Assembly: GCF_027244095.1 (NCBI RefSeq)
Contig: NC_069661.1
Coordinates: 146,769,501 to 146,833,500 of the forward strand
Reading direction: 5' to 3'
Source: Hemicordylus capensis
Lineage: Eukaryota > Chordata > Lepidosauria > Squamata > Cordylidae
DNA length: 64,000 nt
Shown here: one piece after another, positions 10,245-21,500 of the stretch
How positions within the stretch are numbered: the stretch's first letter is position 1
How the letters are laid out: each line of letters starts with the position of its first letter
Translations under genes and position numbers: made by a program
Notes under the pieces: generated by a model
What the model was told of the DNA's origin: nothing
The model's database searches: none
The model's input: the letters and a program-made list of their open reading frames with translations, nothing else

Positions 10245-10590
10245 GCTTTGAGGGTGGCTCAAAGGTGAGGGGCATATCTTTAAGGGCGGGGGGGCACCCT
10301 TACCCCTCCCACCGCATTTCCCCTGCTGGCACTCCATTTTAAAAGTGTCCGTCAGGGCAGCAGTATAACTCCCTGCCACCCTGTGTCCTCTTTGGCTGGA
10401 AATAACGAAGTACCTAGCGCACATGCGCATGCCTGCACACATACCTTTAAGGTATGTCATGCTCGCTTGCACACATACTCACTCACTCTCACATATGCTC
10501 ACACACATGTTTGCTTACACACATACCTTTAAGGGCACCCTCCCCACCCTTAAAGATATGCCCCTGCACACTTTGAACCGGCCGCACAGC
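10245..10590. repeat. Inverted-repeat element with GGGGCATATCTTTAAGGG arms
   Basis: GGGGCATATCTTTAAGGG at about 10270 is mirrored by CCCTTAAAGATATGCCCC at about 10546. The match extends outward (GGCTCAAAGG against CTTTGAACC) and inward (GGGGGGCACC against GGGCACCCTCC). The middle holds CACACA-rich sequence and further ACCTTTAAGG motifs. It looks like a foldback-type non-autonomous DNA transposon. I could not fix its termini or a target duplication. Confidence 0.55.
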
Positions 10591-10660
10591 CAGTCATTCA
10601 AACCAGTTCGGAGGCCCTTAAAAGGGGCTAGTTCGAATGACACCAGTTGATGGTGGACCA

Positions 10661-10781
10661 TTAACTGGCCCGAATGACACCACTTTTAGCACTCTCTGAA
10701 TCAGATAGGAAGCAGCACGTGCATGCACATTTCCTCTGGCTCATTGTCATCCTGCCACCACATCAGCCCATAAAGACAGAA
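10661..10781 (+). repeat. Second copy of the repeat at 7271-7390
   Basis: It is nearly identical to 7271-7390, including CACCACTTTTAGCACTCTCTG (one extra T) and GCAGCACGTGCATGCACATT. As at 7.4 kb it leads directly into a hAT terminus. Confidence 0.85.
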
Positions 10782-10789
10782 TATCCAAA

Positions 10790-11149
10790 TAGGGGTGTGC
10801 ACAAAACCAGAAAACCCAGTTCGGCTTGAGTTGAACTGGATTTGAGCCAAACTGGGTCTGGTTCAGTTTTCTGCACACTCGAGCCAGGCCTGGTTCTATT
10901 TGATTTTGAACCAGTTCAGGCCTGGCTTGAGGGGGCAGTAAAATTGTTTAAAGAAATGAATGACTTAGCACCCCAGAGGGCTGCGGCGGCTGTGGGGAGG
11001 GGTCTCTGGTGGCTCCTCCCCCCCTGGCTTCCCCCCTAGTCTCCCCAGGTTGTTTCAGTCAATTTGAGGGCCTTAAAAGGGCCTCTGGACATTTTGGGGC
11101 CCCATTCTGGCCTTTAAAGGGCCTCTGAACAGGTTCATGCACATCCCTA
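10790..11149. mobile_element. Non-autonomous hAT element, TAGGGATGTGCA group
   Basis: The left end TAGGGGTGTGCACAAAACC and the right end ATGCACATCCCTA are typical. The left 150 bp resemble the copy at 7399, down to the flanking DNA. The flanks TATCCAAA and CTTCTGGA do not match, so no 8-bp duplication is visible. The interior contains CTGCGGCGGCTGTGGGGAGG, also seen in the 7.4-kb copy. Probably a rearranged or duplicated relative of that copy. Confidence 0.7.
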
Positions 11150-11164
11150 CTTCTGGACTTTATT

Positions 11165-11320
11165 TACTCATATATTTATTTTATTATTATATTTGTATAC
11201 TGCTCCAAACCTCCATCTTGGGGCAGTTCACAGCAACACAAACTAAAACAGAAACTAAAACCTTAAAACAATTTAAAACCACAAAACTAGTTTAAAAGGT
11301 TTCGGTGAATAAATTGTCTT
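11165..11320 (-). mobile_element. L2-type LINE 3' tail fragment
   Basis: TTATTATTATATTTGTATAC followed by TGCTCC and GGGGCAGTTCACAG is the reverse complement of an L2/CR1-like 3' end, in which the tail reads toward the left. It is followed by A-rich sequence (ACTAAAACAGAAACTAAAAC). Confidence 0.5.
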
Positions 11321-11449
11321 TAGAGACTTTTTAAAAGTTGTAATAAATGGAACTACTGATATGAAACTACTTATACAAATATGAATATGACAGATATTTA
11401 TATACCACTTTTGAACAAAAGTTCCCAAAGCAGTTTACATAGATGGATG

Positions 11450-11490
<41 letters not shown>
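11450..11490. repeat. ATAG microsatellite
   Basis: About ten ATAG units in an uninterrupted run, inside an L2-type tail. Confidence 0.95.
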
Positions 11491-11548
11491 GAAAAGAAAA
11501 GGGCCCCCTGTCCCCAAATGGCTCACAATCTAAAAAGAAAAGAAATAT

Positions 11549-11768
11549 AGCAATAGCAATAGCACTTACATTTATATACCGCTCTATAGCTGGAAGCTCT
11601 CTAAGCAGTTTACAATGATTTAGCATATTGCCCCCAACATTCTGGGTACTCATTTTGCCGACCTCGGAAGGATGGAAGGCTGAGTCAACCTTGAGCCCCT
11701 GTTAAGGATCGAACTTGTAACCTTCTGGTTACAGGGCGGCAGTTTTACCACTGCACCACCAGGAGCTA
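11549..11768 (-). mobile_element. tRNA-derived SINE with LINE-like tail
   Basis: On the minus strand the head reads CTCCTGGTGGTGCAGTGG (A box), then CTGTAACCAGAAGGTTAC and AAGTTCGATCC (B box). The body contains the block whose plus-strand form is CTCGGAAGGATGGAAGGCTG and ends in a CGGTATATAAA-like tail (plus TTTATATACCGC). The element is inserted into an L2-type repeat. No exact target duplication was resolved. Confidence 0.8.
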
Positions 11769-11905
11769 GATAGATACTAGCAACAGGCACTGGAGGGATG
11801 CTGTGCTAGGTTGGATAGGGCCAGTTGCTCTCCCCCTGCAAAATAAAGAGTATCACCACTTTTAAAAGGTGCCTCTTTGCTCAGTTAGTAGTAATTCCAA
11901 ATAAG

Positions 11906-13065
11906 TTCCATAGACTTACTGTATATGGAACTATTGATATGCGAATCTCCCCATAACCTTGTCTTGAAAACTATGTTTTTTTTTAAAAAAAATTATGTTG
12001 AACATGCAAAAGACCTTGTGGGTCTTTGGGAGTATTTGACAGGTAGATTCAAAAACACCCAATGGATAAAGTATGCCCTTTCCTCTGCCAGTTTCCCCTT
12101 CCCATAGCAAAAAATAAACCTTCACCTATGTGAAGTGGGAAGGGGATAATCTGTGGCAAAGATGGCTAATTAGGCATAGGATGAAAGGCCTTGCAATGCC
12201 TTTCTTTTGCTGAAAATGGTGCTCCTGAGCATGTCCAGGAGTGTCATATCTTGCTGAGGATTATGGGGCTTATAGTTTTCACTGTCTTCTGAACCCAATC
12301 AAGAGGAAAAGGAAGCTGCAACCTCATGTTTTCTAATAACCAATGATGGCCAAAGAACATTGGATTTTTTCCCCAGCTTCAGTTCTACAAACCTTGTGAT
12401 TCCTGGCAGAAAACACTTTCCAGCTGAAGAGAGGCCCTGCAAATCATACTGACTGCCTAGATGTGCTGATAATTTGATGAATTTCAGTGGTGGTGGTGAA
12501 TTGTGAGTAGGGTGAATTTGGCTAATTTCAGGAGTGGCATGAAATTTTTTAAACATTTGAGGCAACATATCTTACTTGCCTTTATAGAAAATGGTAAGTC
12601 TCTGTGTGTGGTAGTGACAGCAGCAGCACTTGAACTACTGTTCTCCTTTTCAATAGCTGGCTCTCACCAAATATCATTCCCTTCTCCCAGAATGCAGCTC
12701 AGGGGATTGACACAATGTTGTGATGTCATGGAGCATTCTGGGAAAAATTGTAGCCCCCTATGGAGCTGCCATATTTCCCCTGGAATGCAATAAGGATGAC
12801 ATAATATCACAACATCTCATAATTCCTTAGTCCGTAGGGAAATTGCCAGTGCATTCAGGGAACCTTCTAGGAAAACAGAGGCTGGTAGGAGCTGGCTATC
12901 AGGAAGAGGAACAGCATAAGTAACAAAAAGCAAGATAAATCTCCCCCATCCCCCAAAACATTTAGAAAAGGCTGTGCCCTCCAACCTGGAATTGATAAAA
13001 GCTCCAAATCAGTGCCATCTCCAAAAGGGGCAGCAAAAATTGGAGCGGTGTACAATCTGCAAGGC
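11906..13065. other. Unique DNA, no gene seen
   Basis: No recognisable exon. The stretch around 12640-12800 has repeat-like text (CAGAATGCAGCTCAGGGGAT, GAGCATTCTGGG) but I could not define an element. Confidence 0.45.
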
Positions 13066-13070
13066 TTTCC

Positions 13071-13208
13071 CAGAGATGGCCAAGCTGAAGTTCTGTAGGT
13101 GTTGTTGGACTACAGCTCCTATCATCTCCAGCTACAATGGCCAAATAGCCAAGGATTGTGGGATATGAGGTCAAACAGCAGCTGTAGGGCTTCAGCTTGG
13201 CCAACTAG
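13071..13208. mobile_element. Palindromic hAT-like MITE
   Basis: GATGGCCAAGCTGAAG at the left is mirrored by CTTCAGCTTGGCCAAC at the right. Inside is the frequent hAT-MITE block TGTTGGACTACAGCTCC. No clear 8-bp duplication was found. Non-coding. Confidence 0.6.
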
Positions 13209-13230
13209 TGAGCCTTCCTCACCACTACCT

Positions 13231-13285
13231 ATCCCTCCCTCCCTCCCTCCCTTCCTTCCTTCCTTCCTTCCTTCCTTCCTTCCTT
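13231..13285. repeat. CCCT/CCTT microsatellite
   Basis: CCCT units grade into CCTT units over about 55 bp. Confidence 0.95.
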
Positions 13286-13289
13286 TTGG

Positions 13290-14380
13290 CGGGAGGGAGT
13301 GAACTGGCAGGGGGAGAGCTGACTAGCTGCAGGAGCAGTATGAACCCATTTCAAGCTGCACCCAAACTAAAAGGTGTATAGACCAGTTTAAAATGACACG
13401 AGGATTTTCAAATAAAAGGAATTAACATTCTAAGTTTCCAGGGTGCATGCATGCACACACTACAATTCCATGTCTGTCTCCATCTCGATATGAAATATGG
13501 GGAAACAAGCTCTCCTCATGTCTGTCATTGGTTCTTTTTTTCTTAATAGGTTCCATGTACCAACTATCATTGTCTTTATTGTCCATACATCTCCACACTT
13601 CCAACAACAGCTCTAGAATCCTTGGCAAGGCAGCTCAGGACATCTCTCTTTCCAGTATGACTAGAAAAAATGGTCTCATCTTGCCTTCCATGCCTAACTC
13701 CTCTTGCCTGCTTTCCATATCTTTTGACACCACCATCCTCCTGATTTGCTTCCTAGGCATATAGTACTGTGTGTGTTTTTCACACCTCACTGCTCTCTTC
13801 CTTTACAACATAGATTGATTCCATGCTTTCCTCTTACATCACGCCACCCAAGCTGTTACTTCTGTTTTCACTAATATTTCCTCTGATTATTAGAATAAAG
13901 GGCCCCTTTGTTTTGGTGGTGAATCAATGGCTATTCATGCATAGGAGCTATTATAACATAGTGGTCATGAGACTAAGGCCAAACTCTGGCCCTTTGGATG
14001 TATTTGGACCTAGCACATCACTGGTCCTTGAATGTTTGTTTTTTGTTTCTTAAATAGTATCCTGGGGTGAGGCCAATAAGGACTGGAACTGTGGTGTCAG
14101 GGGTGCATAGATGCAACTCTTTGCCTCTGCTATGGTCCCAATCTGGAGCCACCCCTTTCCCCCCTGTGGGTGCTATTTGAATATACCTGATGCCCTTAGG
14201 AAGCAGTGTTCCTCTGCCTGAGCCCACAATCTACACAATGGGGGATAACTTGAACCTATTTTCAAGATGGTGGTGCTGGTGCTGGTTGTTATAAGAACTG
14301 CTGACCTAATATAGGTGAAATGCTTTGGATTCATTAAAACTCTATATTTCAAAAGCTAACAAGGAAGCAGCTGTTTCATG
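13290..14380. other. Unique DNA, no gene seen
   Basis: Pyrimidine-rich patches near 13450-13860 give a 105-codon open frame (13447-13764) with no recognisable domain. I regard it as chance. No repeat termini seen. Confidence 0.45.
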
Positions 14381-14388
14381 TTATGCAC

Positions 14389-15088
14389 TAGAGATATGCA
14401 CAAATCAGATTTTGCTATTCAATTCAAGCTCTAATCGAATTGCAAAATCCTTGAATTGATTCACCGAAACAGCCGGCTTGGCCAGCTGTTTGGACAAATC
14501 AACCTCAAATTACAGATTCAATGATTTTTTTCTAGGGAGAGCTGTTCTACCAATTGGCGTCAGCAGGTAGACCAGCCATTCAACCTAGACTTAGCGCATC
14601 AGCCTGCCTCAGACGACTGGTCTACTGGGTATAGACCATTACTCTGAGGTGGGCCAATGAGCTAAGTCTGGAGCAGAGGACTGGTCTACCCCCAACCTTG
14701 ATTGTTAGACCAGCTCTTTCCAGAAAAACAGCACCATTTTGAAGCCTGTTTTTCCAGGGAGATCTGGTCTAGCAGTTGGGGTCAGTGGGTAGACCAGCTC
14801 TCCGCTCCAGACTTAGTGCATTGGCCTGCCTTGGAGAACTGGTCTACTGGGCAGATGTGCCAAGACAGGGGTGGAGGGCTGGTCTACCCACCAATCCCAA
14901 TTGGTACACCAGCTCTCCCTAGGAAAAAATGATGCTCAAATCACTATTTCAGTCAAATCAGGGTTAATTTGATTCAAACTTGAATCAGACCCTTTATTCT
15001 AAGGGTGATTCAATTTGAGTTCAAATCACTCAAATTGCCCCAATTTGAGCTTGAATCAATTTGACTCAAGTCTATTTGCACATCTCTA
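14389..15088. mobile_element. Non-autonomous hAT element, TAGGGATGTGCA group (TTGATTC words)
   Basis: The left end TAGAGATATGCACAAAT and the right end TTTGCACATCTCTA lie between TTATGCAC (14381-14388) and CTATGCAC (15089-15096), a 7-of-8 duplication. The subterminal regions carry inverted words such as AATTGATTC, TTCAAGCTC and AATCGAATT. The middle has arms with GGTCTACCNNCCAA-type text repeated in both orientations (GACCAGCTCTCC and its complement). 700 bp, non-coding. Confidence 0.85.
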
Positions 15089-15096
15089 CTATGCAC

Positions 15097-16070
15097 ATCA
15101 CTGCAGACAAATGGCCTGAGCATGAATGGTGGTTGTTTCAGAACAATTGTACAAATATGTTTAGTACCATATTTTCTAGGGTCTGCAATTTGCAAATTGC
15201 CAGACATCTTACCACAAAAAGATATTTTCCTTTCCTAGTGAACAACTGCAGAACCCACAACTTGGAAGTCATCAATCTAGTGCACACAACAAAGGAGCTG
15301 TCTGAAGTTTTGTATACCTTGTCGATCTTGCATTTCCCTGGTATAAGCCACAGAATCTTGTGGTTCCAAGGATAGTAAGTATGCATTCAAAAGGCCTTGC
15401 AAATGAATTTGTGTCTTGGCTTTTCAGAATAAACAAGAATATGTCTTTACAAGGCAATAAATGAATGAATTGGAAGGCTCCTCCCAACATTTTGCATGAA
15501 ATTGCGGCCAGCAGCAGCCACCCACCATAAAGTATACCGTATATACTTGGCCTGATGCTGACTACAAGTAACTAATTTTTTTAATTACTCCTTAATTCTT
15601 GAGGTTTAAGTAAGGGATTTAACACAGCTTTAATTCAGTAAACATATATGCTACATAGCTTGCACTAAAGAACTGTTCCTTGCTTCAAAAGCATAGATTC
15701 ATATCTTCTCATGGCTCAGACACAGCATGTAGTTAGTTTTGCACAGAAAATGTTTCCAAGACCTGCAGATTATTAATATATTATTGATCTTGATTATTGT
15801 AATTTTGACAGTCATACTGCTGAGGGGGCCCATTCAAAGACTGTTTACACTGGAGCAGTTTCACTGGTCTTTGAATTGCCCTCATATTCTGTAATAGTAG
15901 AACTGAAATGAAGAAGACTGCTGAATGTTTCCAGCCAATTTTTTCATTATTTGTTTATATGAATAATTTGAATTCTCACAATGGCAACTCTACAATGACC
16001 TTTTGCTTGATTTCGTTTTGGTTTTTTGCCTATGTAATGGGTAATACTGAAATCCTATGTGCATTTACTT
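15097..16070. other. Unique DNA, no gene seen
   Basis: AT-rich, no repeat termini. The overlapping plus and minus open frames between 15061 and 15490 have no known motif and I treat them as chance. Confidence 0.5.
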
Positions 16071-16074
16071 ACAT

Positions 16075-16398
16075 AGGAACATAGGCAGCTCCCATATACT
16101 AAGTCAGACCATTGGTCCATCTAGCTCATTATTGTCTGCACAGACTGGCAGCAGCTTCTCCAAGGTTACAGGCAGGAATCTCTCTCAGCCCTATCTTGGA
16201 GATGCTGCCAGCGATGTAACCTGAAACCTTCTACATGCAAGCATACAGATGCTCTTCCTAGAGTGGGCCCATCCCTTAAGGGAAATTTCTTACAGTGCTC
16301 ACATATGTAGTCTCCCATTCAGTCGCAAACTGGAGCAGACCCACTTAGCAAAAGGGACAATTCATGCTTGCTACCACAAGACCAGTTCTTCTCCTTTC
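16075..16398 (-). mobile_element. Composite 5S-rRNA/tRNA-like SINE, copy 1
   Basis: On the minus strand the order is AAGAACTGGTCTTGTGGTAG, a 5S-like block (GCTAAG and GAATGGGAGACT), a tRNA-like block with AAGAGCATCTG, and a tail that on the plus strand reads GAACATAGGCAGCTCCC and GTCAGACCATTGGTCCATCT. Here the 5S-like block is diverged. The same family recurs at 29.0, 35.6, 40.4 and 46.5 kb, always on the minus strand. Confidence 0.8.
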
Positions 16399-16583
16399 AT
16401 CACTGTAATCAATGAGACTTACTTCAAAATACGTGGCTGGTCAGATGATACCAGCTGACTGGCCCGCTCAAAGCATGATGAGGCTAGGTGTGCATGTCAC
16501 ACAAATCCTGCCCCTGGCACACTGCCTCATCACTTCATAATCATGTGGAGGGGGCATATTCAAATAAATACTACTACTTTAAA

Positions 16584-16800
16584 AAGCCACCTAATGGCAC
16601 AGCAGGGAAATTACCTGACTAGCAAGTCAGAGGTTGCCGGTTCGAATCCCTGCTGGTATGTTTCTCAGACTAGGGGAAACACCTATATCAGGCAGCAGCG
16701 GAGATGTCAATGGTAAACCCCTCCTGTATTCTATCAAAGACAACCACAGGGCTCTGTGGTCACCAGGGGTCAACACCAACTTGACAGCACACTTTACCTT
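16584..16800 (+). mobile_element. Sauria SINE, copy 1
   Basis: The tRNA-derived head (GCCACCTAATGGCACAGCAG, B box GGTTCGAATCCC) is followed by the Sauria body (CTGGTATGTTTCTCAGACTA, CTCCTGTATTCTATC) and a BovB-like 3' tail (GGTCAACACCAACTTGACAG). Perfect 12-bp duplications TACTACTTTAAA flank it at 16572-16583 and 16801-16812. Sauria SINEs are known from lizards and use BovB for mobility. The middle lacks a segment of about 40 bp that is present in copy 2. Confidence 0.95.
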
Positions 16801-16812
16801 TACTACTTTAAA

Positions 16813-18039
16813 GGAGTATTTATTAATAATTATGCCAAAACCACAAGACAGTTTGGAAATCTAGAGACTGACTGCATTTACTCGTGTGGATATACAACTG
16901 CACTTGCATAGAGATTCTCAAATTTAATGAATGTTCCCCTCTTGACTTCAACAATACTAAGCAGGCATATGTACAAGGAGTCTAGCTGAACAAATTTATG
17001 GATCAGGCTGTTTGTCATTCAAATTCTGTTGTGAGCCCAACATTGTATATAAATAATTGCAGTGAAGCCACACTTTTCCAGGCTGTATTTTAGTGGGGTT
17101 CTGGGGTTATGAGGTTGCTGTATAATTTTTAAACTGGCAGCTATACAAGGTGGTGATTTCAAGCTCAATGAAGCAATCCAAGTTTAGAGACTTGGTTTTT
17201 GAAAGAAATTAATCTACCAGGTGTTTTGTGTTCTCTGAATTTCAGCAGGAGAATCAAGTACTTAGAAGTCAATGAGACGTCAGTGTGTTAACTGTGGCTC
17301 GGTGTTGCTCAATAATTTGTCACTTTGAATAATTGTTGTTCTGCTGTCAGTTTCCTGGATGACTTGAGTGAGCAAAATGAACATCACTCTTTAATAGTTC
17401 TCTTGGCTGATTTCTGATGAGATAAATCATTTGGCACTCTTTTACAAACAGGCTTGTGGAACACAGTGAGGAAGTCTTGAGTGATTTCATTTGTTGGCTT
17501 GTGTTTTAATTAGACCAGCAACTGCACCTGAGATTCCTGGAAATGTAGAATGAGGTTATGTGGCTCAGAAAAGAATTAAAATGGTACTTGAACATTCTGG
17601 GCAGCAATGTTTACTTAAGCAGGATGCTTAAGGTCAGAGGCTCTGCAGGCTGTGTGTTCCATTGCTCTGAACTTGGTGAGGGGATGTTCAACCATCCCTA
17701 GCAGATTCTAAGTATTTCATGCTTGTTTGCTTGTCCAGCTATTGTCAAATTCCTAGACACAGTTCATCAAAAGAAAACAGGCCTTCTGTGAATAATATAT
17801 ACAGATGCAGATTTCAGCCAAGAGATCTCAGTGTGGATTGGGTTCTTGTAGACGTTGTGCTTAGAACCAAAGATAGAAAGTGCTATATGTGATATTTTTG
17901 GTTAATCAATTCTTTGATCTAGGCCAGCTTTTGAATGGGGTTTAGTTACTTGTATACCAATCCTGGAGTACAGGCGGGGCTAACAAACAGCAAGCAGCAA
18001 AAGCACTGAAAAGCAGTCAGCACTTGCCTCTCTGTACAT
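16813..18039. other. Unique DNA, no gene seen; possible conserved non-coding block
   Basis: No transposon ends and no exon. The part from about 17190 to 17620 is free of recognisable repeats and has homeobox-type TAAT motifs (TTTTAATTAGACC). That resembles vertebrate enhancer sequence, but conservation cannot be judged from one sequence. Confidence 0.4.
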
Positions 18040-18042
18040 AAT

Positions 18043-18533
18043 GAGGCTATTCTCACAACCAGGAGCAACCTGGCTAAGGGAGCCTAGCCCGGTTCCTCCT
18101 GGTTGTGTGCTGCCACAGGAGCCATGCGGCTCCCGGCAGCAAATCTCACAAAATACCCCTCCCCTTAAACAAGGTTTCTTCAAGGAACAAGCAGTCTTCT
18201 AGTCCCATTTAGTTGATTGTGTGCTGGCATGGCTCCGCATCATGGCGACACACAAGTAGACCCCCCGACCTGGAGGCTACAACAAGCCTTCCAGCCTCAG
18301 GGGTCTCTCTGGGATGCCCTGCACATTCTCATGGGGCATCTTGGGCCTTCCGGGGGCTGGGCGGCCCCCAATCCCCACTGCCCCTACTGGTTCCGCGACG
18401 GAGCCAGTAATCGTGTGGGCGGCTGATCTGGCCACCCAGGGACAGCTCCCTACTCGTGTGGGAAGAGCAGGCTAATCCCACTCTGCCTGCAAACCACCTC
18501 GAAGAGCTTCACTTTGGTCATGTGAAGTGCTTC
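18043..18533. mobile_element. GAGGC-type DNA transposon, non-autonomous
   Basis: The left end GAGGCTATTCTCACAACC and the right end CATGTGAAGTGCTTC are flanked by AAT on both sides (18040-18042 and 18534-18536). The interior has AGTAGACCCCCCGACC and GGAGGCTACAACAAGCC, shared with the copy at 6.5-6.9 kb. 491 bp, GC-rich, non-coding. Confidence 0.75.
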
Positions 18534-18536
18534 AAT

Positions 18537-21500
18537 ATCTATTTCATTAAACTATTAATATTCCTGATCCCACTCCACTGCCTTGTCCTTGCATACCACA
18601 ACTATTTCCTCTGGATTCTACACTATATTTGGAGCCAGAACTAGGATTTAGTAGAGTAAAAATGTCTTCCCAGAGGAACCATTTGAATACTTCATAGCCG
18701 ACAGAAAAGCCTGCAGAACAATTAATTCATTTTTAAAAAATTATTCATAACCCACCCTTTGGGTCAAGTCCTCCTAGGATGGCTAATAGTAGTCAGGTAA
18801 AACAAAACAACAACAACTAAGATCACAATATAAGCACAGCAAACAGTAAAACAGCAGCCAAATCAAAAATACCATCACATTCTCAACCCCAGACATATTG
18901 ATAATATATATTTTCCCACATAAAACCATGGAAATGAATTATCACATGGGATGGACTGTTATTAGTATTCCAATGTGGTTGCATCATGCCATTTGTTTGC
19001 TATCTTTTATAAAGTAATTTGACATATAAGAATAAATGATTTGGCATTTTAAAGTATAGTGGTGATTTGGAATGACAACCTGGCATCCTTTTGTTGATCA
19101 CCATCGCTTCTCCCACTCTTTTTGTTATACCAGAGGTGTGATCATAGACATAAAGATAATCCATAGATCATAAAATGTGCAATGGCCTCATTGAAGGGAA
19201 GAGAATACAACTTTGTGCTAAATTCCTATTGATCCCATACAGGCATGTGTAACTTTATTCAAGTTGCACAGAAAGTGCTGACTTCCTTAAGGGTGATTGT
19301 TTGGTGGAGCAGTAAAAGCCAGTTAACTACTGGCCATTTATACTGTAAATTTATTGTCATTGGAACTGATGTCTTACCTCATTGCCTTGATGGCTTAGAA
19401 AGCTTTCCTTTAATTAAAATAATGTCATTTCCATATGCTAATAGCTCTGTTCAGAGTGTCTCCGGAGTTCTGAAGGAAATATGCTTGTAGCAATTTAATC
19501 AGACTGCTCTGTGTTCATTGAATGGTTCCACTTCAGACAGAAAATGTGATTGTGCAGATATTCATAATGAACTTTGGAGATATTTGCTGTTTAAGATTTA
19601 TGGTTTAAGGAGATCTATTATTGAAAGCCTTTTTTTAGGTGCCTATTCCACTGTCATTAGCCTTATAAGCTTTATATATGTGTGGAGACTGGATATGCAT
19701 AATGAAGAAATAGAATCACACCTCCTGGCTTCACTCCCACACATGCACTCTCAGCAGAATTTGTGAATGGAGCCTACAGGCTTACAAGCTGCAGGGACAC
19801 AGGCTTTGTATGTGCAATCGAGTTCTTGCTTTTTGCAGCATCTCCAGTGGCATGGACAGAGGTTGTGCAAGCACAGCTTGTATAAATGTAGCTTCTGTTC
19901 ACAAGTTATACAGACCATGCTTTGGTAAGGAAGAGGTTTTTGGGAGTGACCTCTTTCCCCCATATGTGTGTATATTCTGCACATGTACAGTTGATATTTT
20001 TGGATCTATATACATTGGCAAGGGAGTTCTTTGTGCATAGAGATAAGTGATCTCTTGTAGAAGAAAATGCTCAGTGAAGGTTGGGGAGGGGGAGTCTGAA
20101 ACCATGAATCAGAATATGTTTAGAATGAATCAGTGGAATGAACAGAATGAATCAGTTTAGCCACTGGCTTTCTTGGATAAAAAAAGTTTTTAGTTGAACA
20201 AGAAACATTGGTTGTAGCCAATGAAGTAAAGGTAGGAAGGAAGGGAAGAATGATCTGAAAGAGAGAAGAAACCCTCCAATGATCTCCCAGATAGAAATAC
20301 CATTTTCTGATGGCCAGGATATGAGTGGGATCTCTGTAAATGCTCCTACATGAAAAAAGTTGGAAATTACTTCTAAAAAGAAGTGTTGCATACCTGTCTG
20401 GTGTTCTTAGAGGATGCACACAAGTTAGCTTTTCTGTCAGGAAAGAGGTAAAAATCGTAGGACTTGTACAGAAAAGAATAATATTCTTCTCTTTCAGGAT
20501 CACCGCCTTGGTGTCTGAAGTAATTCAGTGTAGGATTCATTTTTTGAGTGTGAAAGGAATTGACGTCTCTCACAGCTGAAAAATATCCCTCTTTCTCTCT
20601 CCAACCACCATCACCACCCCACTTATTGTCTGCTGCCAGATTGCACTGAACACTGTTTACAGTGATGTGGAACTGATTGTCTTCTGGCACAGAATTAGAC
20701 AGTTTAATGGTTTCCTTTGCAGGAAACCAAGACATGCCATGCCCTTTTAAACTGGAGAAGGCATGAACTTTGCAGCTGAAGGTAATAACAGAGTGAGGAG
20801 AACTAAGAAGCAGGCCAAGCTGAATGACAATTGAGTGGACTACTCCTGAGCCATGTAGAGCTAAGTGAACAAGGGACTGCCAGCACCCTTAAGTCACAGA
20901 CTTGCACTTGTCTTCTTAAAAGAAAAATAGGATTCTTCAGAACCTGCATTCCCTTCACATTTATAATTGCATTACTGTTTGGAAGGCACAGCAGCCAATC
21001 AGGGGCGTAGCCTCCATTGTGCGGATGGGCCTGAATAACCTGGGTCACCAGAACTACACCCCTGGAACCTTAGCCATGCCCTTGCGTCTGATGTGTGGCA
21101 GTGTGGCTCTGTTTGTGAGAAGCTTCAGGCAGCACTGGGCGCCCAGCCTGGATGGCAACACATCTCTCTGCCTATCCAGGTGGGGCAAGGTGCTCCCTTC
21201 CCGGCTGAAAAACTGGCACTGGCTGAAGCACCTTGTGAATGGGGCTGTATGGATCTGTTTCCACATATGGCCATGCCCCTGTGTCTGACATCAGATGCAG
21301 GGGCATGGCTAGATCCCAGGAACCACCACAGTGGATTGCACTAAGGACACTGCAGCTTCCTATGCACCTGCAGCCAATGCCATCTCTGCTGAGCTGAGGA
21401 ATACTAGGGAACTGGACAGGAAAGGCCATTCTAGGCTCCTGTACTGGAGAAATGGGCAATTGTTCTACCAAGAAGCTGATTGTCAAGACCCATCAGCCCT

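Larger units (their letters stand above)
11388..11905 (-). mobile_element. L2-tail SINE copy, minus strand, split by another SINE
   Basis: TTTATATACCACTTTTGAAC, GGCTCACAATCT, GGGCCAGTTGCTCTCCCCC and TTTGCTCAGTTAG are the reverse complement of the L2-tail unit at 2368-2696. An ATAG microsatellite lies at 11450-11490 in it, and the tRNA SINE at 11549-11768 separates the two halves. Confidence 0.75.

Noticed and set aside
13447-13764. Secreted or membrane protein exon suggested by a hydrophobic 105-codon frame
   Set aside because: Pyrimidine-rich DNA gives Ser/Leu-rich translations by chance. No splice context or homology was recognised.
20120-20735. 127- and 120-codon minus-strand open frames
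   Set aside because: They overlap each other and plus-strand frames, and no motif or family was recognised. They are likely chance frames in AT-rich DNA.
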